A stretch of DNA of 64,000 bases from Galaxea fascicularis (Eukaryota; Cnidaria; Anthozoa; Scleractinia; Euphylliidae). Where the stretch lies: NCBI GenBank assembly GCA_948470475.1, contig OX419339.1, forward strand, positions 10,033,163-10,097,162, written 5' to 3'. Positions within the stretch are counted from its first letter, which is position 1. Every line of letters starts with the position of its first letter. Position numbers and translations under genes: made by a program. The notes beneath the pieces were generated by a model. It was not told the DNA's origin, did not search any database, and saw only the letters and a program-made list of their open reading frames with translations. Of this stretch, positions 53,701 to 63,366 are shown piece after piece.

Positions 53701-56700
53701 TACCTTTCCTGTTACTCTAGTTCCCTTCATCATACACAACCAAATAAAGATCCATGTCCCAACTAAGCATGCGCAGAGCTTCCAATTCATACCACCGCTG
53801 TTCTCAATGTTCGATGATATTTGCAAGGTAGTCCGATACCAGAAATATTCTGTCGGTGACGTCAGATTGCACTCGTGCACAGGCTCCATGGTCGTGTTGT
53901 TACCAACAGTCACTTGTTCGAGTGGGCACACAGACCAAGGTAAAGGATTTTGAAAAGACTTGAAAAAGTAGAAAACGCACCACGCAATGATGACGTTGTA
54001 GTAGAGAGAGACTAAAAAACAAACCACTACAGACGCAATTCCGACTCCTCCCAGATACGGAGAAATTTCACTCCACACTCCCACGGAGCCTTTTCGCATT
54101 CGCTGTCCAATGCATAGTTCCATGTAATATAACGGTATACCCTCTAGTGCCAGCATGATTCCATAGGGAATAAGAAAAGATGCTGTAGAGTAAAAAATAT
54201 CAACTTTAAGCCATGTTTTATATGATATTTAACGAAAAAAATCGTTTCTTAAAACTCGCTCACGACAAGTTTAGACAAAGTGACGACGTGGATATTTTTT
54301 AGGCAAACAATGTGAACTTTTCTTTTTCTGTAAACGGTGTGACAACTGCCTTGAGAAGAAGTTTCTGTCTTATCTTATAATAGCCTTTTTTTAGATTAAG
54401 AAGATCTTTATTTGAATGGAGGAGACTCTCAGGTGTTTTTGAATCTTACCTCCGCCATTCTTGTGACACAAAGAAGGGAACAGCCACACGTTGCCAAGAC
54501 CGATCGTGTAGCCAATCAGCATCAAGATAAATTCAGTTCTGCTTTTCCACCTATCTCTACCACGGTTTTCCTGGTCTCTCCTGTGACGGCATGGGCGACG
54601 ATGAGGATCATGATTTTCCAACCCGCTGTTTGAGCGAGTGCTTCGTAAGCTTGATGATAAATGATGGGCTAAATTACGCAGCGGTGACGGCGCACTCAGG
54701 AACATTTCTTTTGAGTTGTTTGAGCTGAGTCTTTCGGTTGAAGATGCAGCTCTCTCCATTCTGGGGCTTGGAAGCAAAAGGCCCGACATCGGAGAGTCGT
54801 CATTGCAAGTCATAGTCCCCAGGTTAGTTGGGGAAGAAAGTCCACTGCCACTGTAGGCCGGGAAGGTGTCTAGTGACCTGGGTAATAGAATCAGGGCGTT
54901 AGTCTTTTAGAGAAAGCCTGTAGCTCTCCAGACGTGGCCTGTGATTGGAGAACGAAACAACAGATGATACAACACAAATAATACCCCTAGTTCGGAATTG
55001 AATTAAAAAACAAATTAAAATTAAAATAAAATTAAATTAAATTGAATTTTAAAAAAATTGAATTGACAAAAAAAGCTGAAGGTCATAGGGACCAATGAAA
55101 TATTCGGAAGAACTACGGAATGACTCTTAGTCTTAACGAAAATGAAGAATTCAAAGTGTATGCTTTTCCTAGTATTGAGAAAAAAGGTATACTTATGTGA
55201 ATTACTGTACTCATCATGATGCCTTTCAACCAAAAAGGAAAATATTTTCACCTATCTTTTGCCCCAAACAGCACCTTGCTTGGAAATCGGCAAAGTTATA
55301 TGCGCGCCTTTAAACCTTAACAGGGCGGCAATTTAAACACTCTAGTTATTGAATAGAGCTGTACACCACAGTAACAAAAAAAATACCACTGATAAATATG
55401 TAGGAAAACAAAACGGTATCAATAATTCATTTCTTACAACTCTCAATACTTTTCCCATAAAGTACCATCTTAAAAGTGGAGACCGAAAATTTAGTCTGGG
55501 ACCTTGTTAAAATGCACTGCTTACGTTTACTGATCCATTATTTTTTAATTTCTGAATACACTCAGACTGGTATTGGAAGCCTCCCAACCAATTATTATTC
55601 AAAAAATATATTTCGACAATTGTCCTTGGAAAACTTTCAACTTCTTAACGCAATGGGGGTAGTGAAACTACCTATAACAGCAAGAATTCGCTGGACAAGC
55701 CTACTTTATTTCTGTTTCTTGTTTCGTGTTGCTTTTTTCGAGAAAGTTCTTTGAAGTGTAGGAAGCGTGGATTTGTATGTTTTGATTGATGGCGCAACAT
55801 TTGAAAAACAAGACCAAAACATTTTAATTTCTCTGATAACAGCTGGAGAGCGAGCCACCAGCTTAATAATAACTGAAAAAGTTACCGGTCGTCATTTGGT
55901 GCTTGAAAACTCTAGAAGAATGCAAGCTGTTCAACTTTAAGACCGGTGATTATTGTCTTGCAGTACTTTGGGCTGATTGACTGACTGTAATCAGTGTGTG
56001 CATCGTAGAACAGTAGGCCTATAACTAGTAGACAATAAAATTTAGTAAAGGGGCTGAGGCAAGCTTGTTTTGTTTTGTTTTTTTAGCAAGAATGCGTCTA
56101 TAACATGCACGATTCTGAAGTAACAGTGTGAAGTAGCCTCAACATGGATGTCTGTGTGACGTGATTCTTAAATACTGTTTGAGACTTGCATAACAAGAAA
56201 GTTGGCAGGAATCCTTTCCTTGATTGAGGCCAGTCAGATAAATATGCATTTTCGTAGATAAATGTCCATAACTTTTTTTCAAAAGTTTTGGCGTCTTTGG
56301 AAATAAAATGTTAATTTTTCAGTTTCCAAAAAAAAACAAATTACTTTTTCGTTGCTCGGTTACACAGGGGCCCTTGTGATAATTAAAAACACCTTGTCAG
56401 AAAAGTTACCTCGGTAAATTCACGCAACACGGTTACTGAATTGAATTCTTCAACCGTGCTTCATAAATGAACTGCCGCGGAAACGAAGAGCTAAACATCT
56501 TGAAATAAAGGACTCAAATGCGGAAATTTGAAAACCGCTCATTTGATCAGTTTTTATTTGCATAGAAAATAATTGATTTAAAAATTTCTCGCAATAAGTT
56601 ATGATGCAATATTCTTTTCCATTTATGACTTGTAGGCTCATTTATAATTGTCGTGACAAGTGCTTTTTTTAAGCTATCATTTTAAAGACTGACACCATTT

Positions 56701-57502
56701 CATCGTTATCGCAAATTCATAAAATGAAATTCAAAGCCAAGCCAGCTTGCTGTGCCATCCTTTTGTATTTTAATCATGTCGGATGCAAAATAAATACTTG
56801 TTATGAAATTCAAGCGAGCACTTTTCAGCTAAAACCTGCATCGATCGCCAAATCCTAAAACGACTAAAGCTTTTTTCTGTCTCGTCAATGTTCTAAGAGA
56901 GAAATAAGATCTGTCACTTGGTTACTTACTCCTTACAAAAGGCGAGGACTTGCCTAAGAACTAAGCAAATTTTTAGTTGTTAAGTCAGTCAATAAACATT
57001 GATTGGACATAGTCGTACAAGGGCCTTGTAAACGAATCCTCTCCTTTGTTAGCTCTTCAGTTCAAATAGTATGAACATTCATCAAGAATGGTGGACTGTT
57101 TCGTATTTTACAGACTGCGAGTTATGGCTTGGTGGAAAACCTTTGTTAATGTTTGATATTACTGACAGCTGTATGTGATGTTTTGCTTCAAGCGGCAACG
57201 ATTATTCGTCTTATACCACCAGCTCTCCTTACGGCACATGTCGAGTTGATTATTTTTCTTATTTCAATTTTACCAGTAAAAACCCACCAAAAGGTAATTA
57301 ATATACAAAATTGTAATATGTGGAAAAAGGTTAGTACAAAGGTGAAAAACTAGAGCAGTTTTCACGAATGAGTAAACAGCTAGAAAATCGGTAACATTCA
57401 GACAGTCATCACGCCTACGCATAACTTGCTTCTGAGAGCCATTAAAGAAGCTGAAACACGCCGCTCTTACCTCGCTTTAGGTTTGTCTAGAGCACTTGGC
57501 AT
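46614..57502 (-). CDS. SLC6 family sodium-coupled transporter, paralog B (complete)
   Basis: Ten coding exons: 57502-57471, 54877-54450, 54182-53704, 53599-53489, 53243-53034, 52559-52359, 51398-51197, 50503-50350, 49834-49672 and 47015-46614. They total 2382 nt, 793 residues, with all phases matched. It has the 12-helix plan: TM1 ([16 protein letters not shown]), TM2 ([20 protein letters not shown]), TM3 ([13 protein letters not shown]), glycosylated EL2 with CPLEQV..HEC, TM6 ([16 protein letters not shown]), TM8 ([11 protein letters not shown]), TM10 and TM12. [12 protein letters not shown] plus a large EL4 with a Cys-containing helix is typical of the SLC6A15-20 (neutral amino-acid/orphan) branch. 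The substrate is not predictable. The usual Arg of NVWRFP is Leu here. The N-terminus is Ser/Arg-rich and the C-tail is long and Lys-rich. Confidence 0.95.
47306..47827. repeat. MITE with two further inverted repeats nested inside
   Basis: Outer ends: CAATAGACCTTTTTACCGAT and its complement at 47808-47827, about 40-nt arms. A second pair, ATAGACCTTATTCATAAATG, lies at 47553-47737. A third pair, GTGCAAATTAGCCTACCAAG, lies at 47601-47689. All lie in SLC6-B intron 9, about 290 nt upstream of exon 10 in genomic order. Confidence 0.85.
48369..48524. repeat. Long hairpin repeat, 70-nt arms
   Basis: AATAGGCCATATTCGTATTC and GAATACGAATATGGCCTATT are the ends; GGAGGCTCTTGCGGGGGAAT and its complement flank a loop around 48446. 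Nearly perfect pairing. Confidence 0.85.
48680..49651. repeat. MITE (GTCCACACTAATGCGT termini) interrupted by another repeat
   Basis: GTCCACACTAATGCGT at 48685 and its complement ACGCATTAGTGTGGAC at 49628 mark the ends. A near-perfect internal palindrome lies at 48705-48787. Family X copy 2 (49014-49327) sits inside, so it appears to have inserted into the MITE. Confidence 0.75.
49014..49327 (+). repeat. Interspersed repeat family X, copy 2
   Basis: Same orientation as 24810-25143 and very similar outside two indels: about 45 nt extra near the start here, and about 60 nt fewer in the middle. Confidence 0.85.
49672..49834 (-). CDS. SLC6-B coding exon 9 (TM11)
   Basis: 163 nt. Encodes [20 protein letters not shown] and TM11. 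The donor AAG|GTGATT is followed about 20 nt later by the end of a MITE (48680-49651). Confidence 0.94.
50350..50503 (-). CDS. SLC6-B coding exon 8 (TM9-TM10)
   Basis: 154 nt. Encodes [20 protein letters not shown] and TM10 with [16 protein letters not shown]. Phase 1 to 2 as in SLC6-A. Confidence 0.95.
50504..51196 (-). other. SLC6-B intron 7
   Basis: No exon. A purine-rich block (AGGAAGAGGCTTAA...) lies at 50690-50800. Confidence 0.55.
51197..51398 (-). CDS. SLC6-B coding exon 7 (TM8)
   Basis: 202 nt. Encodes [20 protein letters not shown] and TM8 with [15 protein letters not shown]. Asp-Thr sits at the Na2-site pair. Phase 0 to 1. Confidence 0.96.
51581..52022. repeat. MITE-like inverted repeat in SLC6-B intron 6, about 440 bp
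   Basis: AGATCTGTTCACGGTTTCTG pairs imperfectly with the complement of CATAAACCGTGAAAAGGTCT. Inner GCCGCCTTTGAACCCCTGTAACGCCGC is inverted against GCGGCGTTACAGCGGTTCAA. Confidence 0.8.
52028..52144. repeat. Short inverted repeat adjacent to previous MITE
   Basis: AAACGTCGAACTTCACATGT pairs with ACATGTAAAGTTCGACGTTT; CGAATCCAATGCA pairs with TGCATTAGATTCG. Arms of about 50 nt. Confidence 0.85.
52359..52559 (-). CDS. SLC6-B coding exon 6 (EL4)
   Basis: 201 nt. Encodes the large extracellular loop 4, starting [20 protein letters not shown], with sequons NRT, NAS and NET. This insertion-type EL4 is characteristic of the SLC6A15-20 branch. Confidence 0.93.
53034..53243 (-). CDS. SLC6-B coding exon 5 (TM6-TM7)
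   Basis: 210 nt. Encodes [20 protein letters not shown] and TM7 with [13 protein letters not shown]. The TM7 Asn of the Na1 site is present. Confidence 0.96.
53489..53599 (-). CDS. SLC6-B coding exon 4 (TM5)
   Basis: 111 nt, 37 codons, phase 0, the same size and phase as SLC6-A exon 4. Encodes [20 protein letters not shown], then [17 protein letters not shown]. Confidence 0.96.
53704..54182 (-). CDS. SLC6-B coding exon 3 (TM1 end to TM4)
   Basis: 479 nt. Encodes [22 protein letters not shown]3, EL2 with sequons NNTT and NLTS, and TM4 [18 protein letters not shown]. It equals exons 2 and 3 of SLC6-A joined without the intron. Confidence 0.96.
54450..54877 (-). CDS. SLC6-B coding exon 2 (N-terminus and TM1)
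   Basis: 428 nt, residues 11-153. Starts at acceptor TTACCCAG|G. It has a Ser-rich tail, a basic stretch ([11 protein letters not shown]) and TM1, where the usual GNVWRFP reads GNVWLFP. Donor G|GTAAGA, phase 1. Confidence 0.93.
54878..57470 (-). other. SLC6-B intron 1
   Basis: 2.6 kb. No exon or clear repeat; AT-rich sequence with scattered short ORFs that match nothing. Confidence 0.6.
57471..57502 (-). CDS. SLC6-B coding exon 1 (32 nt)
   Basis: ATG CCA AGT ... encodes [10 protein letters not shown] plus two bases. The donor GAG|GTAAGA leaves phase 2, and the next exon begins with exactly the one base needed to make Arg. The phase and donor fit are the evidence; the residues are not conserved. 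If wrong, translation could start at Met33 (54810s). Confidence 0.75.
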
Positions 57503-59394
57503 CTTGCTCTGTTATAGTACTGCAAAAACTCTGCAAGACAAGGAAATACACTCGGAATTTCATCCTGCCGTCCGATAAATTAAATCACCACAACCGTTGG
57601 GCACACGAAATTTGTCACCACATTGATTAGCCAATAGGAACCTTGTACTAATAATTTAAACATAGTATGTGATATGCTAATTTTCACTCTCAATAATTGC
57701 CATTATAAGGTGTTTGGTCTGGTTAAGCGGCTTGGTTTTTGCAGGTGGCAAGCTAAACTTCGAACCTATCTTGGATTTGAGGTTTGTCGATTCTGATGTG
57801 AGCCATTTAGAAAAATTGGTTACGTGTGTACTTGCGATAAACCTTTTAGCAATAACAGTGTATTTTTGGATTTTAAGATTACTATAATTAGCAAGTCACT
57901 TTTGTTAAGCGTTGTGTTTTGCAACTTTTCTTTTGGCGATTCTGCTATTCTTTGTAAAAATCAAAATGTCAAAATCAGGCTCGCATCTTCTCCGTAAGAC
58001 CAAGACTACCTGAAAGGTTTTATTGATGGAAACCCAAACCCATATAAAAATTAAACACAATTGAGAATATAAAATTTGTTTTTATATGCATGTATACACA
58101 TGGTTGTAATTCCAATAAACGTGTGACTGGAGGACACGTAAGGTGCTAGCATGATATACTGTGACTCTTAATTTTTGTGTGTGCGGTTTACCATGGCAAC
58201 ACATCTGATACACGGCATTCGGATCCTGTCATCTTTCGATGTTTCATATCCAGACAAAACTAATAAGCGCATGATCATACTCACACCCACGATCCCTTTT
58301 GTTGTCATAGACAACCTATTGCGTTCAGGCGACAGTTTTAGAGTCTAAAACTGTCTGCTGGTCCGTAATTAATTCCAAAGGGAACGTCAGATGAACTCCT
58401 TTAATTTGGATCTGCCGTCATCGTCGGACAGAAATCAACTGATGCATGGGGTATGGAAGGACGGACCGACAGCAAGACCGAAGGGTGACGTGGTTGGATG
58501 AAGGAAGCAAGCAAGGAAGAAGTGTACCAAAATTTGTTCGGGGCTGAAGAGTGACAACACTGACTGAACCACTCATGATTTGGCTCGCAGTTGAGAAAAA
58601 GCCGCCCCGAAAATACGTGTTCGACTTTGCTAAGAGCAGGGTGCTCGGTAAAGTTTACCCTGACCTTTGTTTGATAAGTTATGTATCTTTTGCATCGCAG
58701 ACAGATTAAATGACTGGCCCGGCCGACTAATGCTCTCGGTCGCTTAGAATGGTCCGGAGTTTTTTTCCGGTCACGGAGTGAAGCATAAACGTATTAAACG
58801 CTTGAAGAACGATATTTAAAGCAGATGTACCCATTCGTGCAAATTGTGTCTCATAACATACACGTATCGGAGTCTCAACTGATCCGTCTTCCTTGGTCGA
58901 GGCCGTGTCGAACTTGTCGGCAGGATATCCTGTGGCTTAGTCTTCGATATCGAACACCCTTAGAAGGGAACGCTACTCCTGTCGTTACAGCGCTCCTCTG
59001 AAAATGTACTGTGGCGAGCAAAAGACTATTGATTTGTTTTCTTCTGATGGAAGTCACCGCCTTAAAACCGGGATGCACTGTAATATTAATCATCAAATCT
59101 GCTAACTTATCTTTCAGAAATAGCATCATGAACTTCTTGTGGATTCATTTTGTTTTAAAATGGAAGTATCGTCGATTCAAGACATCACTTCCTTGCTGAA
59201 AAACGGTTTTGCAAATCTGGACGACATGATGTAAAATTTAAGCTTGTTTTTTTTTTTTTCCATATTTAATTAATTCCTCCCACATTCATTCAGATCCAAT
59301 TCAACGAACACTGATGGCAATTTGAATAGAGGAAGTTTTTGCCCAAAAGTGACAGTATTGTTCATTCGCTTGGGGGACTCTCTGACGCCTTGAA

Positions 59395-59545
59395 TCCGTT
59401 AGGTCATGACAATTGCATGAATTGCGTTCACATCTGCAAGGATCATTCTTCATTTGATTTCATTTCCGCAGTTCATATATGATCCATTTCATATGGATCA
59501 TTCACATTCATCTCTTTCATGGGAACATATGAACCCACAATTGAC
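59395..59545 (+). repeat. SINE-like 3' region
   Basis: TCCGTTAGGTCATGACAATTGCATGAATTGCG, then GCAAGGATCATTCTTCATTT and TCATATATGATCCATTTCAT. I associate this order with the tail of a tRNA-derived coral SINE; the tRNA head is absent here. Assignment is from memory. Confidence 0.45.
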
Positions 59546-59604
59546 CTCACTCTCAGAGCAGTATGCTATCTCACAGTGGTAACCAGATAGCCTATCATTA
59601 GATA

Positions 59605-59868
59605 TTTCAGGGTCTTTAAATAACTGAGGAGAAAGTGCTTCCTTTGCAATGACATCTGCAAATGGTTAGACTTTCTAGTCTTCTCGGATAAGGACGATAA
59701 GACGGAAGTCCCGTCTCACAACTCTTCACAATTAATTCTGTGGGACGTTGAAGAACCACTAGGGACGTAACGAACCCTGGCTGTGACCACCCCTAGTGCT
59801 GACCCCGTAGAGGGCTACAAGTTTATTAGTTGCCTTAACTATTCCGTGCTACCCTCTTTAAATAAAGT

Positions 59869-59870
<2 letters not shown>
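59605..59870 (+). repeat. Retroposon-tail-like repeat, copy 2
   Basis: CAGGGTCTTTAAATAACTGAGG, GCAAATGGTTAGACTTTCTA, CTGTGGGACGTTGAAGAACC and a terminal TACCCTCTTTAAATAAAGTG lead into (ATT)n. Shares ordered blocks with 9840-10030. Confidence 0.65.

Positions 59871-59922
<52 letters not shown>
59871..59922 (+). repeat. (ATT)n microsatellite
   Basis: About 17 ATT units, the probable tail of the preceding retroposon. Confidence 0.95.
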
Positions 59923-59924
<2 letters not shown>

Positions 59925-61939
59925 ATGTTCTGCAAAACTCAACTACCGTTGCGTTAATGAGATGCTGTTACTAGACTTACATTACCGTCAAATATATATT
60001 TTTGCTTAGTCTAGTCCAGTAACCTTGCAAGCTAGTAAGCTATCGATGGGAAAAAAGTTTTGTTTTGGTTATGACGTTACCGTCCGTACGCCCTCTCCCG
60101 TACGCCCTCTCCCATAAAAGCTTAAGTAAAATGTCACACTCGATCGAGATTACCCTGTGCTAACAACTTGTTTAGTTAACTTAAATTGTTTAACAATTTG
60201 TCCAGAGTGGCTCGTCTCAATCGCAAGGAAAATCTTGGGGCAGAGAGATTTTGCTTATAAAAGCTGCGATTCCTTGAAGAGCGACTCTATGCTCGATCTT
60301 CGCCGCTTTCCATCCAATCCGATCCTTCAAGAACGACAGCAAAGTAAAAACGATTTTCTGGGGAAACGTAGGAGACCAATTAGGGCGATTTTCTCGGAAA
60401 AGACACGACAAGACAAGAGATAAATATGGCCGCGTTCGAGACTTGTCGACGCATAACAGAATTAGAAAGTAGTTTGTCCCACCTATTTTTTCAAAAGTAA
60501 AACAGCTATATTTCCTCAGAATTCATTTTGCACAATGTTGATTTTAGTTGGTCTTCCTGACTCGAATAATGAAAAGCAAGCTATTTTTTCGCAATTTCTG
60601 GCCGAATCCACATCACGGCTTGATACCCTTATTAAACTTAAAAGTTGAACGTTCAGTCTGGGAACTTGACGCAAATTTACTAATGAAAGCGCTCCTAACT
60701 TCGAGGAAGCGTCGAATCAGCTGTGGCATCATTTCAACCGACATAGGTGTTAGTTAATAAGTACTAAATACAAGTGCTTTCACTATGATTACTTGTTAAA
60801 TAAGCAGGATTGATTGTCGCCATTTTAAGCATTCGACCAGTATGTGAATTCTTAGATAGTTTAATGCGGAATTTATTACTATGTTATGACTTACAAAATG
60901 ATTTCTCGAATGTCGAGTTATTCAGCAGATGTTTCGTGAACATGAAAGACAACCGTCGCCGAGTCTTGGACATTTTCGCATTTATATCTGAAAAATGACT
61001 TGTTATGAAAATATGAGGAAAAATAACATGATATACTAACCGTTGGACTGATTATTCCGTGATTTTTGTTGCGTCTAACAGGAACTGTGGTCTAATGCTT
61101 CCAAACTGATTTCTGTATTGAGTGTATCAAAAGATACGAGTCAGTAATAGTCGATCTTAAACCCAGCATGGCTGAAAATTTTTAGTCACACCAGAAGAGA
61201 TCTTCATTTGAATTCTTAACAAATAATTTTAGATAGAACTGTACTACTCACAATTTCAAGACAGCCGTTCAAAACACTGTCCAAGCAATGAACTGCATTC
61301 CAAAATGGCGACCGATAAGTGGAATAACTGGCAAGCTTTCCGACAAACCTTAAAAAAATTAAACACCCTTCGATTTCGAAAATTATTCGAAAGAATGGAA
61401 ACCTTATCATGGCTCATGACTCGAAAAACTATATGTTTTCTTTTTCGGTTAGCGGAACACCTGCCAGTGGGGTTTGTTTTTGGTTTTGAAGTAAATAGCA
61501 GAATGTAATTGGTTGGTACATTGTAAAACACTAGAAGAGGCCTGAAAATGGATGTAATTAAGAACACGCAGGACAAACTAAGGTTTTGTTCTTTAGAATT
61601 TTGCATTCATCAATCAGTGAGACGTGACGCCAGGTTCGTGATCAAGCGTAAAATGCATTTATTGAAACGCCAATATGGCTGGTGATGATAGCGATTTAAA
61701 CTGAATCACGTGCGTTTTGCATATGCGTAGGTCAATTCTTCATCGCCTCATGTTTATTCAGATCTCCACAAGGATTCAAGAGTTCTTAATTTTTCTCCAT
61801 GTGTATATTGAGGGTATAAATATTTTTGTGTTATGATGGATCGTTCCACTAGGCCTCCTCGCCACTGTTACTATTATTCTCTTTTCTTCTTTTTTTCTGT
61901 TTCTATATCACTACTATTATTAATGTTAAAATGTAAAAA

Positions 61940-62203
61940 CGTTCTCTGGTTAAAAAAGTTAACAACAGTCATAAGCTTTCGGCTATCCGTCTATAGCCTT
62001 TAACGAATGCAAAAAAGTAGGCGCGCGGGTGGAATATATACGAAAAGGGGGTGCGAAAAATTTTTTTTGAAAGTATAATACAAAAAAGAGGTGTGAAAAA
62101 GGAGTGAAAAATAGTGTAAAAATCAGTCTAATTATAATAAAATGGAGTATTGCCTAGGCAACGGCTTAGAGTTATTTTCCGCGTCGACTGTTTTTGCTGT
62201 GTG
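61940..62203 (-). other. PLE 3' flank
   Basis: On the minus strand, downstream of the endonuclease ORF: A/T-rich spacer, then GGCTATAGACGGATAGCCGA and AGCTTATGACTGTTG. It probably belongs to the same element, but its true end is not visible. Confidence 0.5.
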
Positions 62204-63366
62204 CTATGATTCTAGTGTTTTTCGAACGCGGTAATCGCCTTTGTCAATAACACAAGCGTTATCGAAGTCAATAGAATGGTTGTTTTGCCACGCATGGTTT
62301 GCAACGTTTGAGCCCTTTGCATAGTTCTTCAAATTTCGTTGGTGTTCCTTTTTTCGGGTTTGAAAGCATCTTCCGGTTTCTCCTATGTAGTTCCATGTAC
62401 AGTCTTTGCACGGGATTTTATAAACAACATTGGATTGGAGATTTGATGGTTGTCTGAACTTCGGAGACGGGAATTCTTGCTGAAGGGTTTTGAAAGGTTT
62501 GTTGACAACGCGGATTTCATTTTTACGGAGTAATCTCGTGAGAGGCTCAGTTAGGCCGCTGATATAGGGAAGGCATGCAAAACCCATGTGAGTATCGGAT
62601 GGATCAGCCCATTTGAAAAACATAGAAACCAGTTCTTCTGGTGGGGGAACTGTAGGTGACGGTGGCTTGTTATTGAGAATGCTAGAGATAACAGACAATG
62701 GGTAGCCATTAACTTCTAACGCGGCTCTGACGTGGTTGGTTTCCCGTGTTTTTCCTTCGTGGCTGCTAGGGAGGCTAGATGCCCGAAACAAGAGGGTCGA
62801 GGCCGTGCTGATTTTGTGTTTTATATCATGATGAGAAGAGAAATCCAGGTATCTGTCGGTATGGGTTGGCTTCCGATAAACATCAATGACAGCAACACCG
62901 TTTCTTCTGGAAACCAAGGTGTCCAAGAAGGCAATTTGACCATTGTTTTCAAGTTCAATAGTGAAAGAGATTTTGGGGTCGGATGCGTTTAGAGTATTGT
63001 GAAAGGAAGAGACAGCGTCCTTCTTGATAATCACGAAACTGTCATCAACATAACGTTTCCAGACCTTTGGTGGGACTGGAGAGGTACTTATAGCTAGTTC
63101 CTCGATCACTTCCATGCAGAGATTGGCGACGATAGGGCTAACTGGACTGCCCATAGCACAGCCATGAATTTGCTTGTATATACAGTTATTGTAGACAAAA
63201 TAATTGTTTGAAAGTGTAAACTCAAGTAGAGAAATGATGTCATCAGTGTTGAGACTTGTTCTGAGGTGTAATGTATTGTCATTGTCTAATTTGTCCCGAA
63301 TGTATTCACAGGCTTTGTTCACTGGGATAGCTGTGAAAAGCGACACAACATCAAATGAAACCATGG
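62204..63366 (-). mobile_element. Penelope-like retroelement ORF, RT plus GIY-YIG endonuclease, 5'-truncated
   Basis: Open frame of 386 codons or more, without frameshift. The reverse transcriptase part has DVVSLFTAIPV, GCAMGSPVSPIVANL, catalytic YVDDSF and FLDTLV, then the YRKPTHTDRYL block that is typical of PLEs. The C-terminal GIY-YIG endonuclease has VVYKIPCKDCTWNYIGETGR with CFQTRKKEH. The element copies RNA into DNA at an endonuclease-cut site. The RT N-terminus is missing, because the frame runs into an opposite-strand copy at 63362. Telomere-associated PLEs lack the endonuclease, so this is the canonical endonuclease-bearing type. The stop follows KTLES; the usual C-terminal extension may be cut. 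Confidence 0.9.

Larger units (their letters stand above)
57503..61940. other. Intergenic upstream of SLC6-B
   Basis: No gene recognised. It must contain the SLC6-B promoter and 5'UTR near 57503-57900. It holds a SINE-like 3' region (59395-59545), a retroposon tail (59605-59870) and an (ATT)n tract. 59920-61940 shows nothing I can name. Confidence 0.6.

Noticed and set aside
62732..62992. 86-residue open frame repeated at 63536-63796
   Set aside because: It is the antisense shadow of the Penelope RT in both copies; useful only for locating the palindrome centre.
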